64,000 bases of DNA from positions 1,648,501-1,712,500 of the forward strand of contig NZ_CP016020.1 in assembly GCF_001889165.1 (NCBI RefSeq), read 5' to 3'. Below are positions 44,289 to 53,432 of this stretch, piece after piece; position 1 is the first letter of the stretch, and each line of letters opens with the position of its first letter. The notes beneath the pieces are model-generated. The model searched no databases and was not told the DNA's origin. It saw only the letters and a list, made by a program, of their open reading frames with translations. This stretch comes from Bacillus weihaiensis (GTDB taxonomy: Bacteria; Bacillota; Bacilli; Bacillales; Bacillaceae). The translations under genes were made by a program, and so were the position numbers.

Positions 44289-44740
44289 TTATATCTCCTT
44301 TCATAACCCAAAAAGATCCAATCTGTATCATATCAAACATCTTAAAAATGTATGCTCATTATATCATTTATTTTTTAAGAAGTGTAGTTATAGAGTCTCT
44401 AGCAATGAAAAAAGCAAGTTAATGTTAGTCTAATTTTAATTCATTCTTCACGTGTATCCGGTTCCATTCTTATTAAACAACTGGTACCTTCAATTAAATT
44501 ATCAAAACTAATTTTCCTGCTTTTATCATAGGTTGTGTTAATGTTGATTGTTTTTTTGCCCTTTGTTGATTTGAATAGAAATACATGAGTCTTATGTAGA
44601 AGAGGCTTCCAGAAGGTCTAAGGAAAGCGAATGTTTGTAACCAAAATTATCTATTATGTATATCAGAGCCTAATCATATAAAAGAAAGAGCTTTGGAGTA
44701 AAGTGTAGCTTATAAAACGCTTACAATTGAAGTTTGTGTA
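44289..44740. other. intergenic region with a repeat and a possible gene fragment
   Basis: About 450 bp. Minus strand 44450-44560 reads as a protein-like frame (I-N-T-T-Y-D-K-S-R-K-I-S-F-D-N-L-I-E-G-T) ending in a stop, but no start codon with a ribosome binding site is present. The plus strand holds a decayed repeat at 44563-44642. No complete gene. Confidence 0.4.
44563..44642 (+). repeat. strongly decayed dispersed repeat
   Basis: TTGTTGATTTGAATAGAAA and, further on, AAGGAAAGCGAATG follow the order of the repeat at 24349 (both even share the preceding CCCTTTGTTGAT), with many transitions. Confidence 0.45.
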
Positions 44741-44785
44741 AAATTTCGAAAAATTCCTTTATATTTTGAATATTCGTGATATAAT
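44741..44785 (+). promoter_or_regulatory. ilvA promoter with a candidate CodY box
   Basis: AAATTTCGAAAAATT (44741-44755) matches the CodY consensus AATTTTCWGAAAATT at 12 of 15 positions. TTTATA (44758-44763) and TATAAT (44780-44785), 16 bp apart, form the likely promoter just downstream. CodY repression would fit a branched-chain amino acid gene. Confidence 0.5.
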
Positions 44786-44820
44786 TTCAAATTAACAAGC
44801 AATTGGAAAGGGTCGTGACA

Positions 44821-46089
44821 ATGAAACAAACTATCGATGAATTACATGATGTTACCGTGGAGGATATCTTAAAAGCTCATCACTTACTTAAAGATGTTAT
44901 TACACATACACCATTACAAAAAAATGAACAACTTTCAGAGAAATATGAGTGTAATGTATATTTAAAACGTGAAGATTTACAGGTTGTAAGATCCTTTAAA
45001 ATTCGCGGTGCATTTAATAAAATTAAACAGCTAGAAACAGTTCAAACCAAGAACGGTATTGTTTGTGCTAGTGCTGGAAATCATGCTCAAGGTGTAGCAT
45101 ATTCATGTAAGCAATTGAAGATCCATGGGAAGATTTTCATGCCATCAACTACGCCAAGACAAAAAGTATCACAAGTTGAATTATTCGGGAAAGAATATGT
45201 TGAAATTATTTTAAGTGGGGATACATTTGACGATGCTTATCAGAAAGCGATGCAATGTAAAGAAGAGGAGCAACGAATTTTTATTCATCCATTTGACGAT
45301 GTGGATGTTATTGCAGGCCAAGGAACGGTAGCAGTTGAAATTTTAAACGATATTGATGTTCAAGTTGATTATGTATTGGCAAGCGTAGGAGGTGGAGGCC
45401 TCATTTCAGGTGTAGGTACTTATTTTCATGCCATTTCTCCTTCTACAAAAATGATTGGAATTGAACCAGAAGGTGCTCCTGCTTTATATAATTCTAGGGC
45501 ACAAGACGAAGTAATTACACTAGATAAAATTGATAAATTTGTGGATGGAGCGGCAGTGAAAAAAGTAGGGGAGAAAACATTTGAAATCTGTAAAGATGTA
45601 GTTGAGGAAGTTTTACTCGTACCAGAAGGGAAAATCTGTACAACTATTCTAGATTTGTATAATGAAAATGCCATCGTTGCAGAGCCCGCTGGAGCCATGT
45701 CGATTGCTGCTTTAGATTTTATGAGAGACAAAATAAAAGGGAAAAATGTGGTTTGTATTGTAAGTGGGGGAAATAATGATATTGGCAGGATGCAAGAAAT
45801 AAAAGAACGTTCTATGATTTACGAAGGGATTCAACATTATTTCATTGTGAATTTTCCTCAGAGAGCAGGAGCTTTACGTGAATTCTTAGATGAAGTTTTA
45901 GGTCCCAATGATGATATTAATCGATTTGAATACACGAAGAAAAATAATAAGGACAAAGGCCCAGCTTTAGTTGGTATTGAATTAAAGCAACGAGAAGACT
46001 ACCATTCATTGCTTCAAAGAATGAAGAAAAAAGGATTTTACTATACTGAAGTTAACAAGGATAGTAATTTATTCCACCTTCTTATTTAA
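44821..46089 (+). CDS. ilvA: threonine dehydratase (deaminase)
   Basis: The 422-residue length equals that of B. subtilis IlvA. The PLP lysine is in R-S-F-K-I-R-G-A-F; the glycine loop is S-V-G-G-G-G-L. The C-terminal 80 residues form a single ACT-like regulatory domain (Y-F-I-V-N-F-P-Q-R-A-G-A-L), giving isoleucine feedback. It converts threonine to 2-oxobutyrate, the first step to isoleucine. ATG 44821 has GGAAAGGG 8-9 nt upstream. Single gene with its own promoter. Confidence 0.95.
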   Translation: MKQTIDELHDVTVEDILKAHHLLKDVITHTPLQKNEQLSEKYECNVYLKREDLQVVRSFKIRGAFNKIKQLETVQTKNGIVCASAGNHAQGVAYSCKQLKIHGKIFMPSTTPRQKVSQVELFGKEYVEIILSGDTFDDAYQKAMQCKEEEQRIFIHPFDDVDVIAGQGTVAVEILNDIDVQVDYVLASVGGGGLISGVGTYFHAISPSTKMIGIEPEGAPALYNSRAQDEVITLDKIDKFVDGAAVKKVGEKTFEICKDVVEEVLLVPEGKICTTILDLYNENAIVAEPAGAMSIAALDFMRDKIKGKNVVCIVSGGNNDIGRMQEIKERSMIYEGIQHYFIVNFPQRAGALREFLDEVLGPNDDINRFEYTKKNNKDKGPALVGIELKQREDYHSLLQRMKKKGFYYTEVNKDSNLFHLLI

Positions 46090-46251
46090 GTAGTCGGGAT
46101 AAAGAAAGTGAACTATATTCATTTGCCTTTAGTGATATTTTTTAGTACAAAATGAAAGAAAAATTTTTCTCTAGGCGACATAAATAGACACAATCACCAA
46201 TAAAAATGGGGTATAATATAGGAAACGGGTAGAAAAAGAGGATTGATAACT

Positions 46252-46503
46252 TTGTTATTCAAGAGCCTAGAGTTCAAGCTTATTAGTGGACAGAAGGTAA
46301 AGATTACTGACATACCAGTATTGGAGGAAGATAACAAATACCGTTTCATGCTTCAAATCCGTTTACAAAAACTATTATCAACGATTTCTTCACAGAGAAA
46401 TCCCAAAAGCACTTACTCTTTTAAGGAATACTTAAAAAAGGTTCTGAAATGGCCAGATTATGAGGCTTTATATGGGAACTTTATTTTAAAGAACAACGCT
46501 TAA
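46252..46503 (+). CDS. ypmP: DUF2535 family protein YpmP
   Basis: An 83-residue soluble basic protein with L-L-F-K-S-L-E-F-K-L-I-S-G-Q-K-V-K-I at the start and T-Y-S-F-K-E-Y-L-K-K-V-L-K-W-P-D-Y near the end. Size and place behind ilvA match B. subtilis YpmP (DUF2535). I choose TTG 46252, about 9 nt after AGAGGA; TTG 46243 overlaps the site. Function unknown. Confidence 0.7.
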   Translation: MLFKSLEFKLISGQKVKITDIPVLEEDNKYRFMLQIRLQKLLSTISSQRNPKSTYSFKEYLKKVLKWPDYEALYGNFILKNNA

Positions 46504-46895
46504 TTTGTAAAAGAATCAGTACTTCTAGTTCTTTAATGTTGTAGACAAAAGGTCTTGGAATGGTTACATTCCAGGCCCTTTTGTCTTTTAGTACGCTATC
46601 TTTTTTAGATTTTAGGCAGCGAAACTAAGCATCGCCTGCATGGACAATTTCTTTAAAGCACTCGAAGGGTTGCGTAGCGCATGCCGTGCTTTTCTTTTTC
46701 GATTTTTTAGATTACATATCTTTATCAAATCATATAATAACTATAGACTTTTCTCTTTTGAAAAATGTTAAATGTGGGTAAGGATAGAATGATTCGAAAT
46801 TTCTATGACGTTTAATTAATAATCATATTAATTTAGATTGAATCCTCGTGTTTAGAATGTATAATAGAAGTTAGTATTTTAAGGATGTGAAAAAA
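46504..46895. other. intergenic region between ypmP and degV
   Basis: Contains the ypmP terminator and a second hairpin at 46655-46692 (AAAGCAC with GTGCTTT, then T-rich), possibly from a decayed repeat. No ORF. Confidence 0.4.
46543..46590 (+). terminator. terminator after ypmP
   Basis: AGACAAAAGG (46543-46552) pairs with CCTTTTGTCT (46577-46586); the inner arms TGGAATG and CATTCCA extend it to a long stem. Confidence 0.88.
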
Positions 46896-47738
46896 TTGAA
46901 CAACGTAAGAATTGTAACAGATTCAACAATAGATATTAGTAAAGATATTTTAGATCAATATGATATTACAGTGGTACCTCTTTCAATCACTATTGATAGT
47001 GAAACATATACTGATGGAATTGATTTAATGGCAGATGAATTTATAAAAAAAATGAAGAGTGCTAGTGAATTACCTAAAAGTTCTCAGCCACCTACTGGTA
47101 AATTTCTCGAAGTATATGAGGAGCTAGGAAGAGATGGAAGCTCCGTGATCTCCATACATATGACAAAAGGAATGAGTGGTACGGTTCAATCAGCTCAAGG
47201 GGCAGCCCAAATGACGGATGTCGATGTTACCGTAGTAGACTCCATGTTTATATCTAAAGCATTAAGCTATCAAGTCATTGAGGCTGCTCAAATGGCTCAA
47301 AAGGGTGCGTCTAAAAAGGAGATACTTGATCGTATTGAAAAAATCCGTCAACATACACATTTATATGTTGTAGTTGATACACTTGAAAATCTTGTTAAAG
47401 GTGGCCGCATTGGGAAAGGAAAAGCCATGATCGGGTCTCTCCTTAATATCAAACCAATCGCTAATTTAGAGGATGGTGTCTATACACCAGTTGGGAAAGT
47501 ACGAAGTCAGTCGCAGGCCATTAAATTTTTAGCCAAACAATTCGCTGACGACATTAAAGGTAAAACGGTAAAGGCAGTTGGAATAGCACATGCTGATGCA
47601 TTTGATTATGCAACAAAGTTAAAAAATGCTATTTTACAGATTAGCCCTAATTGTCAGGTTGATATTTCTTTTACTAGCCCGGTAATCTCAACACACACAG
47701 GACCCGGGGCACTTGGATTTATGTTTTTAGCTGAATAA
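46896..47738 (+). CDS. DegV family fatty-acid-binding protein
   Basis: A 280-residue DegV protein. Typical pieces are I-V-T-D-S-T-I-D-I-S, T-S-Q-P-type S-S-Q-P-P-T-G-K-F, S-G-T-V-Q-S-A and G-R-I-G-K-G-K-A-M-I-G. Family members bind a single fatty acid; FakB subunits present it to FakA kinase. Whether this one serves FakA is not shown. TTG 46896 is 10 nt after AAGGA; the GTG at 46887 is too close. Single gene with a strong terminator. Confidence 0.9.
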   Translation: MNNVRIVTDSTIDISKDILDQYDITVVPLSITIDSETYTDGIDLMADEFIKKMKSASELPKSSQPPTGKFLEVYEELGRDGSSVISIHMTKGMSGTVQSAQGAAQMTDVDVTVVDSMFISKALSYQVIEAAQMAQKGASKKEILDRIEKIRQHTHLYVVVDTLENLVKGGRIGKGKAMIGSLLNIKPIANLEDGVYTPVGKVRSQSQAIKFLAKQFADDIKGKTVKAVGIAHADAFDYATKLKNAILQISPNCQVDISFTSPVISTHTGPGALGFMFLAE

Positions 47739-48039
47739 CGAATGTCATATAAAAGGCAGCACATGCTGCCTTTTTTTGCTGTGTTTTCATTTCTCTTATA
47801 ATAAGGTTCTTTGATATTTTTGCAATTGGGTTGTAAGTAAATAACAACTCATGATACTTATTGAAAAAACAAGGGAATAGGAGCGTTATATCAGCTAGTT
47901 AATTTTTGTTATCGTTATTTGATATGAAGTGGGAAGACTTACGGTAGTAAATGCTTCTTTAAAGTTTCCCGCTTCATAATATTTCCTCATGTTGAAATAA
48001 CTTTCTTTGAGCATCATATACATAGTACAAAAAAGGGCG
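47739..48039. other. degV to nucleoside hydrolase intergenic region
   Basis: Terminator at its start (47754-47777). The remainder (about 260 bp) shows no ORF or clear motif. Confidence 0.4.
47754..47777 (+). terminator. terminator after degV gene
   Basis: GGCAGC and GCTGCC pair around ACAT, followed by seven T residues. Confidence 0.9.
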
Positions 48040-48999
48040 GTGGGTGCAATTACAAAGAAAGTGTTGTTTATTGGTGATTATGGAGTTGATGACATCGTTT
48101 CGCTTTTATACGCTTATTATAGTGAAGAAATTGAAGTAGTGGGGATTGTTGTTGACTATGGAAATATTTCAAAACAAAATGCGTTAGTATCTGCTACGTA
48201 TATCCAGCAATTATTAAATGTGAGAATTCCAATAATAGGTGGAGCCGTTCGCCCGTTAACAGGTGAAACTCCAATTTATTACCCCCAAATACACGGTGAG
48301 TATGGCTTGGGTCCTATAATACCTGAAGTAAATGGAGAAATAACTGAATTTGAAAACTTTCATGAAATCATTTCAATCATTGAAACATATAAGGATGAGT
48401 TAATTATTGTAAATGTAGGGAGATTAACATCGTTAGCTACAGCATTTGTCCTATATCCAAACACATTAGAGAGTGTGAAAGAGATATATATTATGGGAGG
48501 AGCATTTTTATACCCTGGTAACTCGTCTCCATTAGCTGAAGCAAACTTTTATAGTGATCATTACGCTGCTAATTTGGTACTAGATTGTGCAACGAATGTT
48601 AAAATCTTCCCATTAAACGTGACGAATTATGCTATCCTGCCGAATGAAATTATCAACCAATTAAACAGTTATTTCATGAAAATGAATGATAAAGCAGGTT
48701 TATTGTTAAAACCAATGATTACGTATTATTCAAATTGGTATAAACAAAGGGACCCAAATAGTGTTGGGGGGCCATTGCATGACTTGTTAACATTTTGGGC
48801 TGTAGCTAATAATGAGGCGTTTAAATTTATAAAAAAACCTGTTGATATAAGTACAACAGATGGAGAAACAAGAGGGGTCAGTATCGGAGATTTTAGACCT
48901 TATAAGGAATTAGCTGATTATCCTATTCATGATATTGCACTTGAGTTTGATTACCAGAAGTTTATTAATAATGTGTATAATACGTTTACTAATAAATAA
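48040..48999 (+). CDS. inosine/uridine-preferring nucleoside hydrolase family protein
   Basis: A product of about 319 residues. The N-terminal calcium motif appears as I-G-D-Y-G-V-D-D (the usual D-x-D-P-G-x-D-D lacks its first Asp), with E-A-N-F-Y-S-D and P-L-H-D-L-L-T in the expected places. So the Ca-binding acids equivalent to D10, D15 and D242 of the Crithidia enzyme are kept. It would hydrolyse ribonucleosides to base and ribose. The start is uncertain: GTG 48040 lies close behind AAAAGGG; GTG 48067 is possible. Confidence 0.82.
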   Translation: MGAITKKVLFIGDYGVDDIVSLLYAYYSEEIEVVGIVVDYGNISKQNALVSATYIQQLLNVRIPIIGGAVRPLTGETPIYYPQIHGEYGLGPIIPEVNGEITEFENFHEIISIIETYKDELIIVNVGRLTSLATAFVLYPNTLESVKEIYIMGGAFLYPGNSSPLAEANFYSDHYAANLVLDCATNVKIFPLNVTNYAILPNEIINQLNSYFMKMNDKAGLLLKPMITYYSNWYKQRDPNSVGGPLHDLLTFWAVANNEAFKFIKKPVDISTTDGETRGVSIGDFRPYKELADYPIHDIALEFDYQKFINNVYNTFTNK

Positions 49000-49087
49000 G
49001 TTGGAAAACCTTCACATTGTTTAGCTTTCATATAGGTGATGGATTTGATAAAATTTTATATGTACCTAGAAATGAGAGGTGAAAAAT

Positions 49088-49678
49088 GTGAAGGGTAGTA
49101 ACATACATATATTATTTTTGGTAGTTATGTTCGTTGTTTTAACAGGATGCTCAAGCTCTTCTTCAATTAGTGACCCATTAAACTACGAGGTTAAAGATTT
49201 TGAGTTTGAAAATCAAGATGGTGAAATTGTTAGCCTTAATAGTCTTAAAGGAGATATTTGGCTTGCCGATTTTATTTTTACAAATTGTGACACTGTCTGT
49301 CCGCCGATGACAGCTCACATGAAAGAATTGCAAAATATGATTGAGGCAGAGGGCTTAGAAGTTAAAGTTATTTCATTTAGTGTGGATCCGGAAAATGATA
49401 CACCAGATAAAATAAAAGAGTTTGCATCTAATTATTCCATCAACTTCAACAAGTGGGATTTCCTAACAGGGTATGACCAATCAGTAATTGAAGAGTTTGC
49501 TTTAAAGAACTTTAAGGTAATTGTCCAAAAGCCTAAAGAAAGTGAGCAAGTCATTCATACGTCTAATTTCTTCTTAATCGATCAAAATGGTGTAGTAATG
49601 AAGGATTATAGCGGGGTGACTGATACTCCGTATGATCAAATTATATCTGATATAAAGGTCTTAAATTCACAAGAATAG
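49088..49678 (+). CDS. ypmQ: SCO1/SenC-type copper lipoprotein YpmQ
   Basis: A 196-residue thioredoxin-fold lipoprotein: lipobox L-T-G-C21, copper ligands C67-D-T-V-C71 and His157 (V-I-H-T-S-N-F-F). SCO proteins help insert copper into the CuA site of cytochrome c oxidase on the outer face of the membrane. Located between degV and ypmR as in B. subtilis. GTG 49088 is 9 nt after GAGAGG and preferred to GTG 49079. Confidence 0.92.
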   Translation: MKGSNIHILFLVVMFVVLTGCSSSSSISDPLNYEVKDFEFENQDGEIVSLNSLKGDIWLADFIFTNCDTVCPPMTAHMKELQNMIEAEGLEVKVISFSVDPENDTPDKIKEFASNYSINFNKWDFLTGYDQSVIEEFALKNFKVIVQKPKESEQVIHTSNFFLIDQNGVVMKDYSGVTDTPYDQIISDIKVLNSQE

Positions 49679-50104
49679 TACGATAAGAGCCAAGTTCCTT
49701 TCCATTTGTTATGCTGATGTTTTATACTGACAATGTAATTAGTAATTATGTAAAATGTACGTCAAGGTATAAAACGTATTAGCGAAAAATTGGGAGTGGT
49801 AAGGCTCTTTTTTAGGTAAACTTTATTGTTTTTTTAATAAGTGTAGTGTAAGGTATAGCTGATATTTAAGAAATGGATGCATGTAGTATTCATTTCAGAA
49901 AAAACACTCTATGCGAAAAAAGCCTTTTTTCACAAGAACTCTTCTATAACAAATTGTGTGAAAATCTACGTTAATACGAGATAAATGCCCTCCTACAGAA
50001 TAAATTTGGTTCCCTAAGAATAGAAGGATTGTTGAGATAATCATATTTTGATAAACTAATATTTTAGTCTGAAAATAATCAATGTGATAAAAAAGGTGAT
50101 GAAT
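49679..50104. other. intergenic region upstream of ypmR
   Basis: About 425 bp without an ORF. A short A/T-rich stem near 49913-49932 is the only structure. No clear terminator for ypmQ. Confidence 0.4.
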
Positions 50105-50917
50105 ATGATTCGAAAAATAGGTTTACTTAGTGTATTATGTTTTACCATGATTGCGATCGGCTGTTCAAATGGAATCAATACCACCTTATCAAATAAACCA
50201 GTTTCTATTATGGAAAAGGAAAACCCTCCCGAAGAGTTTGTACCGATAACTCTTAATGTAGTTGGAATAGGAGACTCTTTAACAAAAGGTGTAGGGGATA
50301 ACATGGATGAAGGTGGCTATCTTGGTCGAGTATCGGAATTATTAAAGCAAAATGATACAATAAAGGATATAAACCTAACAAATTACGGTGTGAAAGGTCA
50401 TAAAACAACGAACCTTTTAAAAAAATTAGAGGAAGAAGAGGTTGCTTCATCATTGAAAGAAGCAGATCTCATTTTTATGACAATAGGTGGAAATGATATA
50501 ATGAATGTAGTTAAACAAAATATACTTTCATTAGACTTTAAGCCATTTAGAGAGGAACAGATTAATTATGTAAGGAACTTTAATGAAATAGTAGACACAA
50601 TTCGATCTTATAATCCTGATGTTAAAATTGTGTATAGTGGCTTATATAATCCATTTAAATTTTTGTTACCGGAACTCACTGAAATAGATAATATTGTATC
50701 TGAGTGGAATCTTTCCTCTAGCGAAATTTTAGCTAATGATTCAAATTCTCTATATGTTCCAGTAGAGGATATTTTCGCTAATGCGACTGATAATAAATTA
50801 TTAGATAAAGAAGATGAGTTTCATCCAAATGGAATAGGGTATTCATTAATGGCAGACAGAATATATGAAGCATTGACTGAAGAACAAGATGATCTATTAG
50901 AGAAGAGTGATGAATAA
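50105..50917 (+). CDS. ypmR: SGNH-hydrolase lipoprotein YpmR
   Basis: The 270-residue product has a lipobox I-A-I-G-C20. The SGNH blocks are G-D-S-L-T-K-G (Ser nucleophile), a Gly in the second block, G-G-N-D (Asn) and D-E-F-H-P-N-G (Asp, His). It should be an extracellular esterase or lipase anchored to the membrane. ATG 50105 follows AAGGTG by 6 nt. Its stop overlaps the ypmS start (TAATG), so the two are coupled. Confidence 0.92.
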   Translation: MIRKIGLLSVLCFTMIAIGCSNGINTTLSNKPVSIMEKENPPEEFVPITLNVVGIGDSLTKGVGDNMDEGGYLGRVSELLKQNDTIKDINLTNYGVKGHKTTNLLKKLEEEEVASSLKEADLIFMTIGGNDIMNVVKQNILSLDFKPFREEQINYVRNFNEIVDTIRSYNPDVKIVYSGLYNPFKFLLPELTEIDNIVSEWNLSSSEILANDSNSLYVPVEDIFANATDNKLLDKEDEFHPNGIGYSLMADRIYEALTEEQDDLLEKSDE

Positions 50918-51498
50918 TGAAAAGATGGAAAGTAGCATTCTTCGTTTTAGCTGCAATTAATTTAGTGACGTTCGTTCTCATTTTATCTTTTCTTTTTATA
51001 CCAACGAACGTAGGTGTGGAGGAAGAAAAGAAGGTAAATGTTCAGGAAGATGGTAATGTTCCTTTCTTAATTCGTACTCAAAAAACCGATTTAACAAATT
51101 TGATTAATCACTATTTAGAAAAAGAAGCACAACAAGAAAACTTACAATATAGTGTGGATCTTCAAGAAAATGTTTATGTAAATGGAACTATAAAGGCATT
51201 CAGTAAGGATATTCAAATGAAGTTATTTCTTGAGCCAGTTGTTACTGATAATGGGAATGTGCAACTGTTAGTCCAAGAGCTTTCTATAGGACAATTGAAA
51301 TTACCTATATCTTATGTGTTAAAGTATATGAATAACTTCTACGAACTGCCAAATTATGTAGTCGTTGAACCCAATGAAAAACGCATTCAGATTAATTTGG
51401 ATGAAGTCACATTTGAGAATGGATTAAGTGCAAGAGCGAAGAGTTTTGATCTGAAAAATGACGATATCACATTTACTTTATTTGTACCATTGCCATAA
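50917..51498 (+). CDS. ypmS: DUF2140 membrane-anchored protein YpmS
   Basis: A 193-residue protein with one N-terminal membrane helix (A-A-I-N-L-V-T-F-V-L-I-L-S-F-L-F-I) and an extracytoplasmic domain of the YpmS/DUF2140 type (N-L-I-N-H-Y-L, then L-Q-E-N-V-Y-V-N-G-T-I-K). Overlaps ypmR by one base. Function unknown; the fixed pairing suggests work on the same envelope substrate as YpmR. Copy B of the inverted repeat follows 48 bp downstream. Confidence 0.88.
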   Translation: MKRWKVAFFVLAAINLVTFVLILSFLFIPTNVGVEEEKKVNVQEDGNVPFLIRTQKTDLTNLINHYLEKEAQQENLQYSVDLQENVYVNGTIKAFSKDIQMKLFLEPVVTDNGNVQLLVQELSIGQLKLPISYVLKYMNNFYELPNYVVVEPNEKRIQINLDEVTFENGLSARAKSFDLKNDDITFTLFVPLP

Positions 51499-51546
51499 AT
51501 CACTTCTCAAAAAGGTTGCCTGCTAGGGAGCTTTTGACAAAGGAAA

Positions 51547-51666
51547 GAGGCTGGGACAGAAGTGCCTGGCACCTTATCGTAACGACTATATGTACGCACT
51601 GATTTATCTAGTGCACACAATAGATTGTATCGGAGGGTGCCTGGCTCTTTGTTTTGTCCCAGCCTC
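51547..51666 (-). repeat. 120-bp inverted-repeat element, copy B
   Basis: Same element as 36890-37009 but in the opposite orientation, with two base differences. Ends are GAGGCTGGGAC and GTCCCAGCCTC, followed by a T run, so here too it can act as a terminator, for ypmR-ypmS. Confidence 0.9.
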
Positions 51667-51834
51667 TTTTTTTTATTTTTCCTTAGGAACCTATGAAATG
51701 CACCGTTTGTGACTAAGTCCTTAAGACACCTAGCTATAGTGCATAGTCATCGGTCACAAGTCATTTAAAAATTAATCGTATAGACACCTTCTATTCTAAA
51801 TCGTCTTATTGCCCGAGATTGACAAAGGCGCCCT

Positions 51835-51920
51835 GAGCTTGTTTATAGGGTGTGTTTATGTTTACTGTTAATTTTTGCTCTTTACTGAATGTCTCTAACG
51901 GAATCAACAACTAAGTTTCA
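51835..51920 (+). repeat. decayed dispersed repeat, 3' part
   Basis: GAATGTCTCTAACGGAATC and CAACAACTAAGTT match the tail of the repeat at 24452-24485 almost base for base. Confidence 0.45.
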
Positions 51921-52274
51921 CAGCCTATTATTAAGGTAAGAAAGTGTGAAATTTTGTACTTAGTAGCCTTAGTAGTAGTTAGTTACTTTAAGCTCCATAC
52001 GCTTGTTTCATAAGTCAAATAGCAATTGAAAGAAAGTAGCCTGTTTCTATTAGCATGGTGATGGTCCAAATAGGGGGCCACGCGTTTTTCTTATATTTTC
52101 TATCCAAGGTTTTTAATAAATGCTAGAAAATTATGTATGTATATGAATAAAAAATGGTACGAATTTCCCCCTATTGATGGTCTAGTATCATTTATGTTAA
52201 ACATGTATACTTAATAAAAGGAAATGTCGAAAAAAGAGGAATATTGATGCGTGTAACATTAGGGAGGTAATTAA

Positions 52275-53429
52275 TTGTTTTGTCCTAACTGCGGTGAAGG
52301 TAATATTGACAAACGTGCTAACTATTGCCCTATATGTGGTAAGAAGTTATTTTTTGACCAGATAAAAAGGAAAAAGCTTACCATCATTTCAATAATTATG
52401 CCTGTTATAAGTTTAACGATAGTCATTACGGCACTGATAACAGTGTATCATATAGAATCAAATGTTAATAAGAAAGTCTTAAACTATCAAAATTTGGCTG
52501 AAAGAGCTGCTTTATCAGGTGAATATGAAGAAGCCCTTCGCTTAATAAAGAAAGGACTTTCCTATCGAGAAAATTATGAAACGCTAAAGAATGAAGAGAA
52601 ATTAGTAGAAGCAGTTATTGAATTGAATGAAGACCTCTCGAGTGTTGAAAAGAATATAATGAATGAACAATTTGTAGACGCTAAAAAGAAAATTACAACA
52701 TTGAAGAAGCAAGTGGATAAAAATGAATCACCTTTATTTGTCAAATTAACATATGAGATTGAAAAAGCTGAATCAAGTGTGAAGATAGGGGAATTAAAGG
52801 AAGAAATTACTGAGCTTTCTACTATTGATGAACTTGCAAAGAAATTGTCAACGTTGTATTCATTAGAATTACAGGAAGCGTCGGAGTTAAAGCAGCAAAT
52901 TTATACGAAGATGATTATGATTAGTTCTGCTGAAGCTGAATCAAGTCTTGAGAAAAAGCATTTTAGTCAAGCATTATTTGAAGTGGATACTGCATTACAA
53001 TATGTCGTCAATAATGATAAATTGTTATCGTTAAAAGATAGAATAATAAGTGAAAAATTGTCGTTTGAAGAGGCAGAGCAAGAACGGATATCAAAAGCAA
53101 TTATTGCCGCTGAAGAAGAGCAACAACATAATTTAACAAAAGCTGTTGGATTAGTTGACGTACAGCTAAAGGTTGATAAATTTGGAGATGCGTATATTGA
53201 TGGTTCTGTCATTAACAATGGAACAGAAGGTGTTCATTCTATTATTGTGGAGTTTGATGTGAAAAACAATGAAGGAAAACTGATTGAAGCAGGAAAGACG
53301 AATGTGTTCCCAAATAAATTAGATCCAGGTGAGTCTGGTAATTTCGAACATGTTACTTATTCTACAAAGAAAGATGCAAAAATAGAAATCAAAAAAATCT
53401 CTTGGCTTCTTGAAGAAAAGAAAGGATAA
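52275..53429 (+). CDS. zinc-ribbon, transmembrane, helical-repeat and FxLYD-domain protein
   Basis: TTG start with GGGAGG 7 nt upstream. Order of parts: zinc ribbon (C3, C6, C18, C21), a membrane helix at about residues 36-60, a long helical region (70-285) with TPR-like pairs such as G-E-Y-E-E-A-L-R-L-I-K-K-G-L and H-F-S-Q-A-L-F-E-V-D-T-A-L, then a beta domain (290-380, D-A-Y-I-D-G-S-V-I-N-N-G) like FxLYD. So a cytosolic zinc ribbon sits before an extracellular helical and beta part. The HtrA-like protease gene follows after 3 bp, so they form an operon. Confidence 0.75.
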   Translation: MFCPNCGEGNIDKRANYCPICGKKLFFDQIKRKKLTIISIIMPVISLTIVITALITVYHIESNVNKKVLNYQNLAERAALSGEYEEALRLIKKGLSYRENYETLKNEEKLVEAVIELNEDLSSVEKNIMNEQFVDAKKKITTLKKQVDKNESPLFVKLTYEIEKAESSVKIGELKEEITELSTIDELAKKLSTLYSLELQEASELKQQIYTKMIMISSAEAESSLEKKHFSQALFEVDTALQYVVNNDKLLSLKDRIISEKLSFEEAEQERISKAIIAAEEEQQHNLTKAVGLVDVQLKVDKFGDAYIDGSVINNGTEGVHSIIVEFDVKNNEGKLIEAGKTNVFPNKLDPGESGNFEHVTYSTKKDAKIEIKKISWLLEEKKG

Positions 53430-53432
53430 TAT

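Larger units (their letters stand above)
51499..52274. other. 776-bp intergenic region with two repeat elements
   Basis: Holds copy B of the inverted repeat and a decayed dispersed repeat. A GC-rich hairpin with T tract lies at 52058-52095 (GCATGG pairing with CCACGC, then GTTTTT), about 180 bp before the next gene; its role is unclear. No ORF is supported. Confidence 0.5.
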
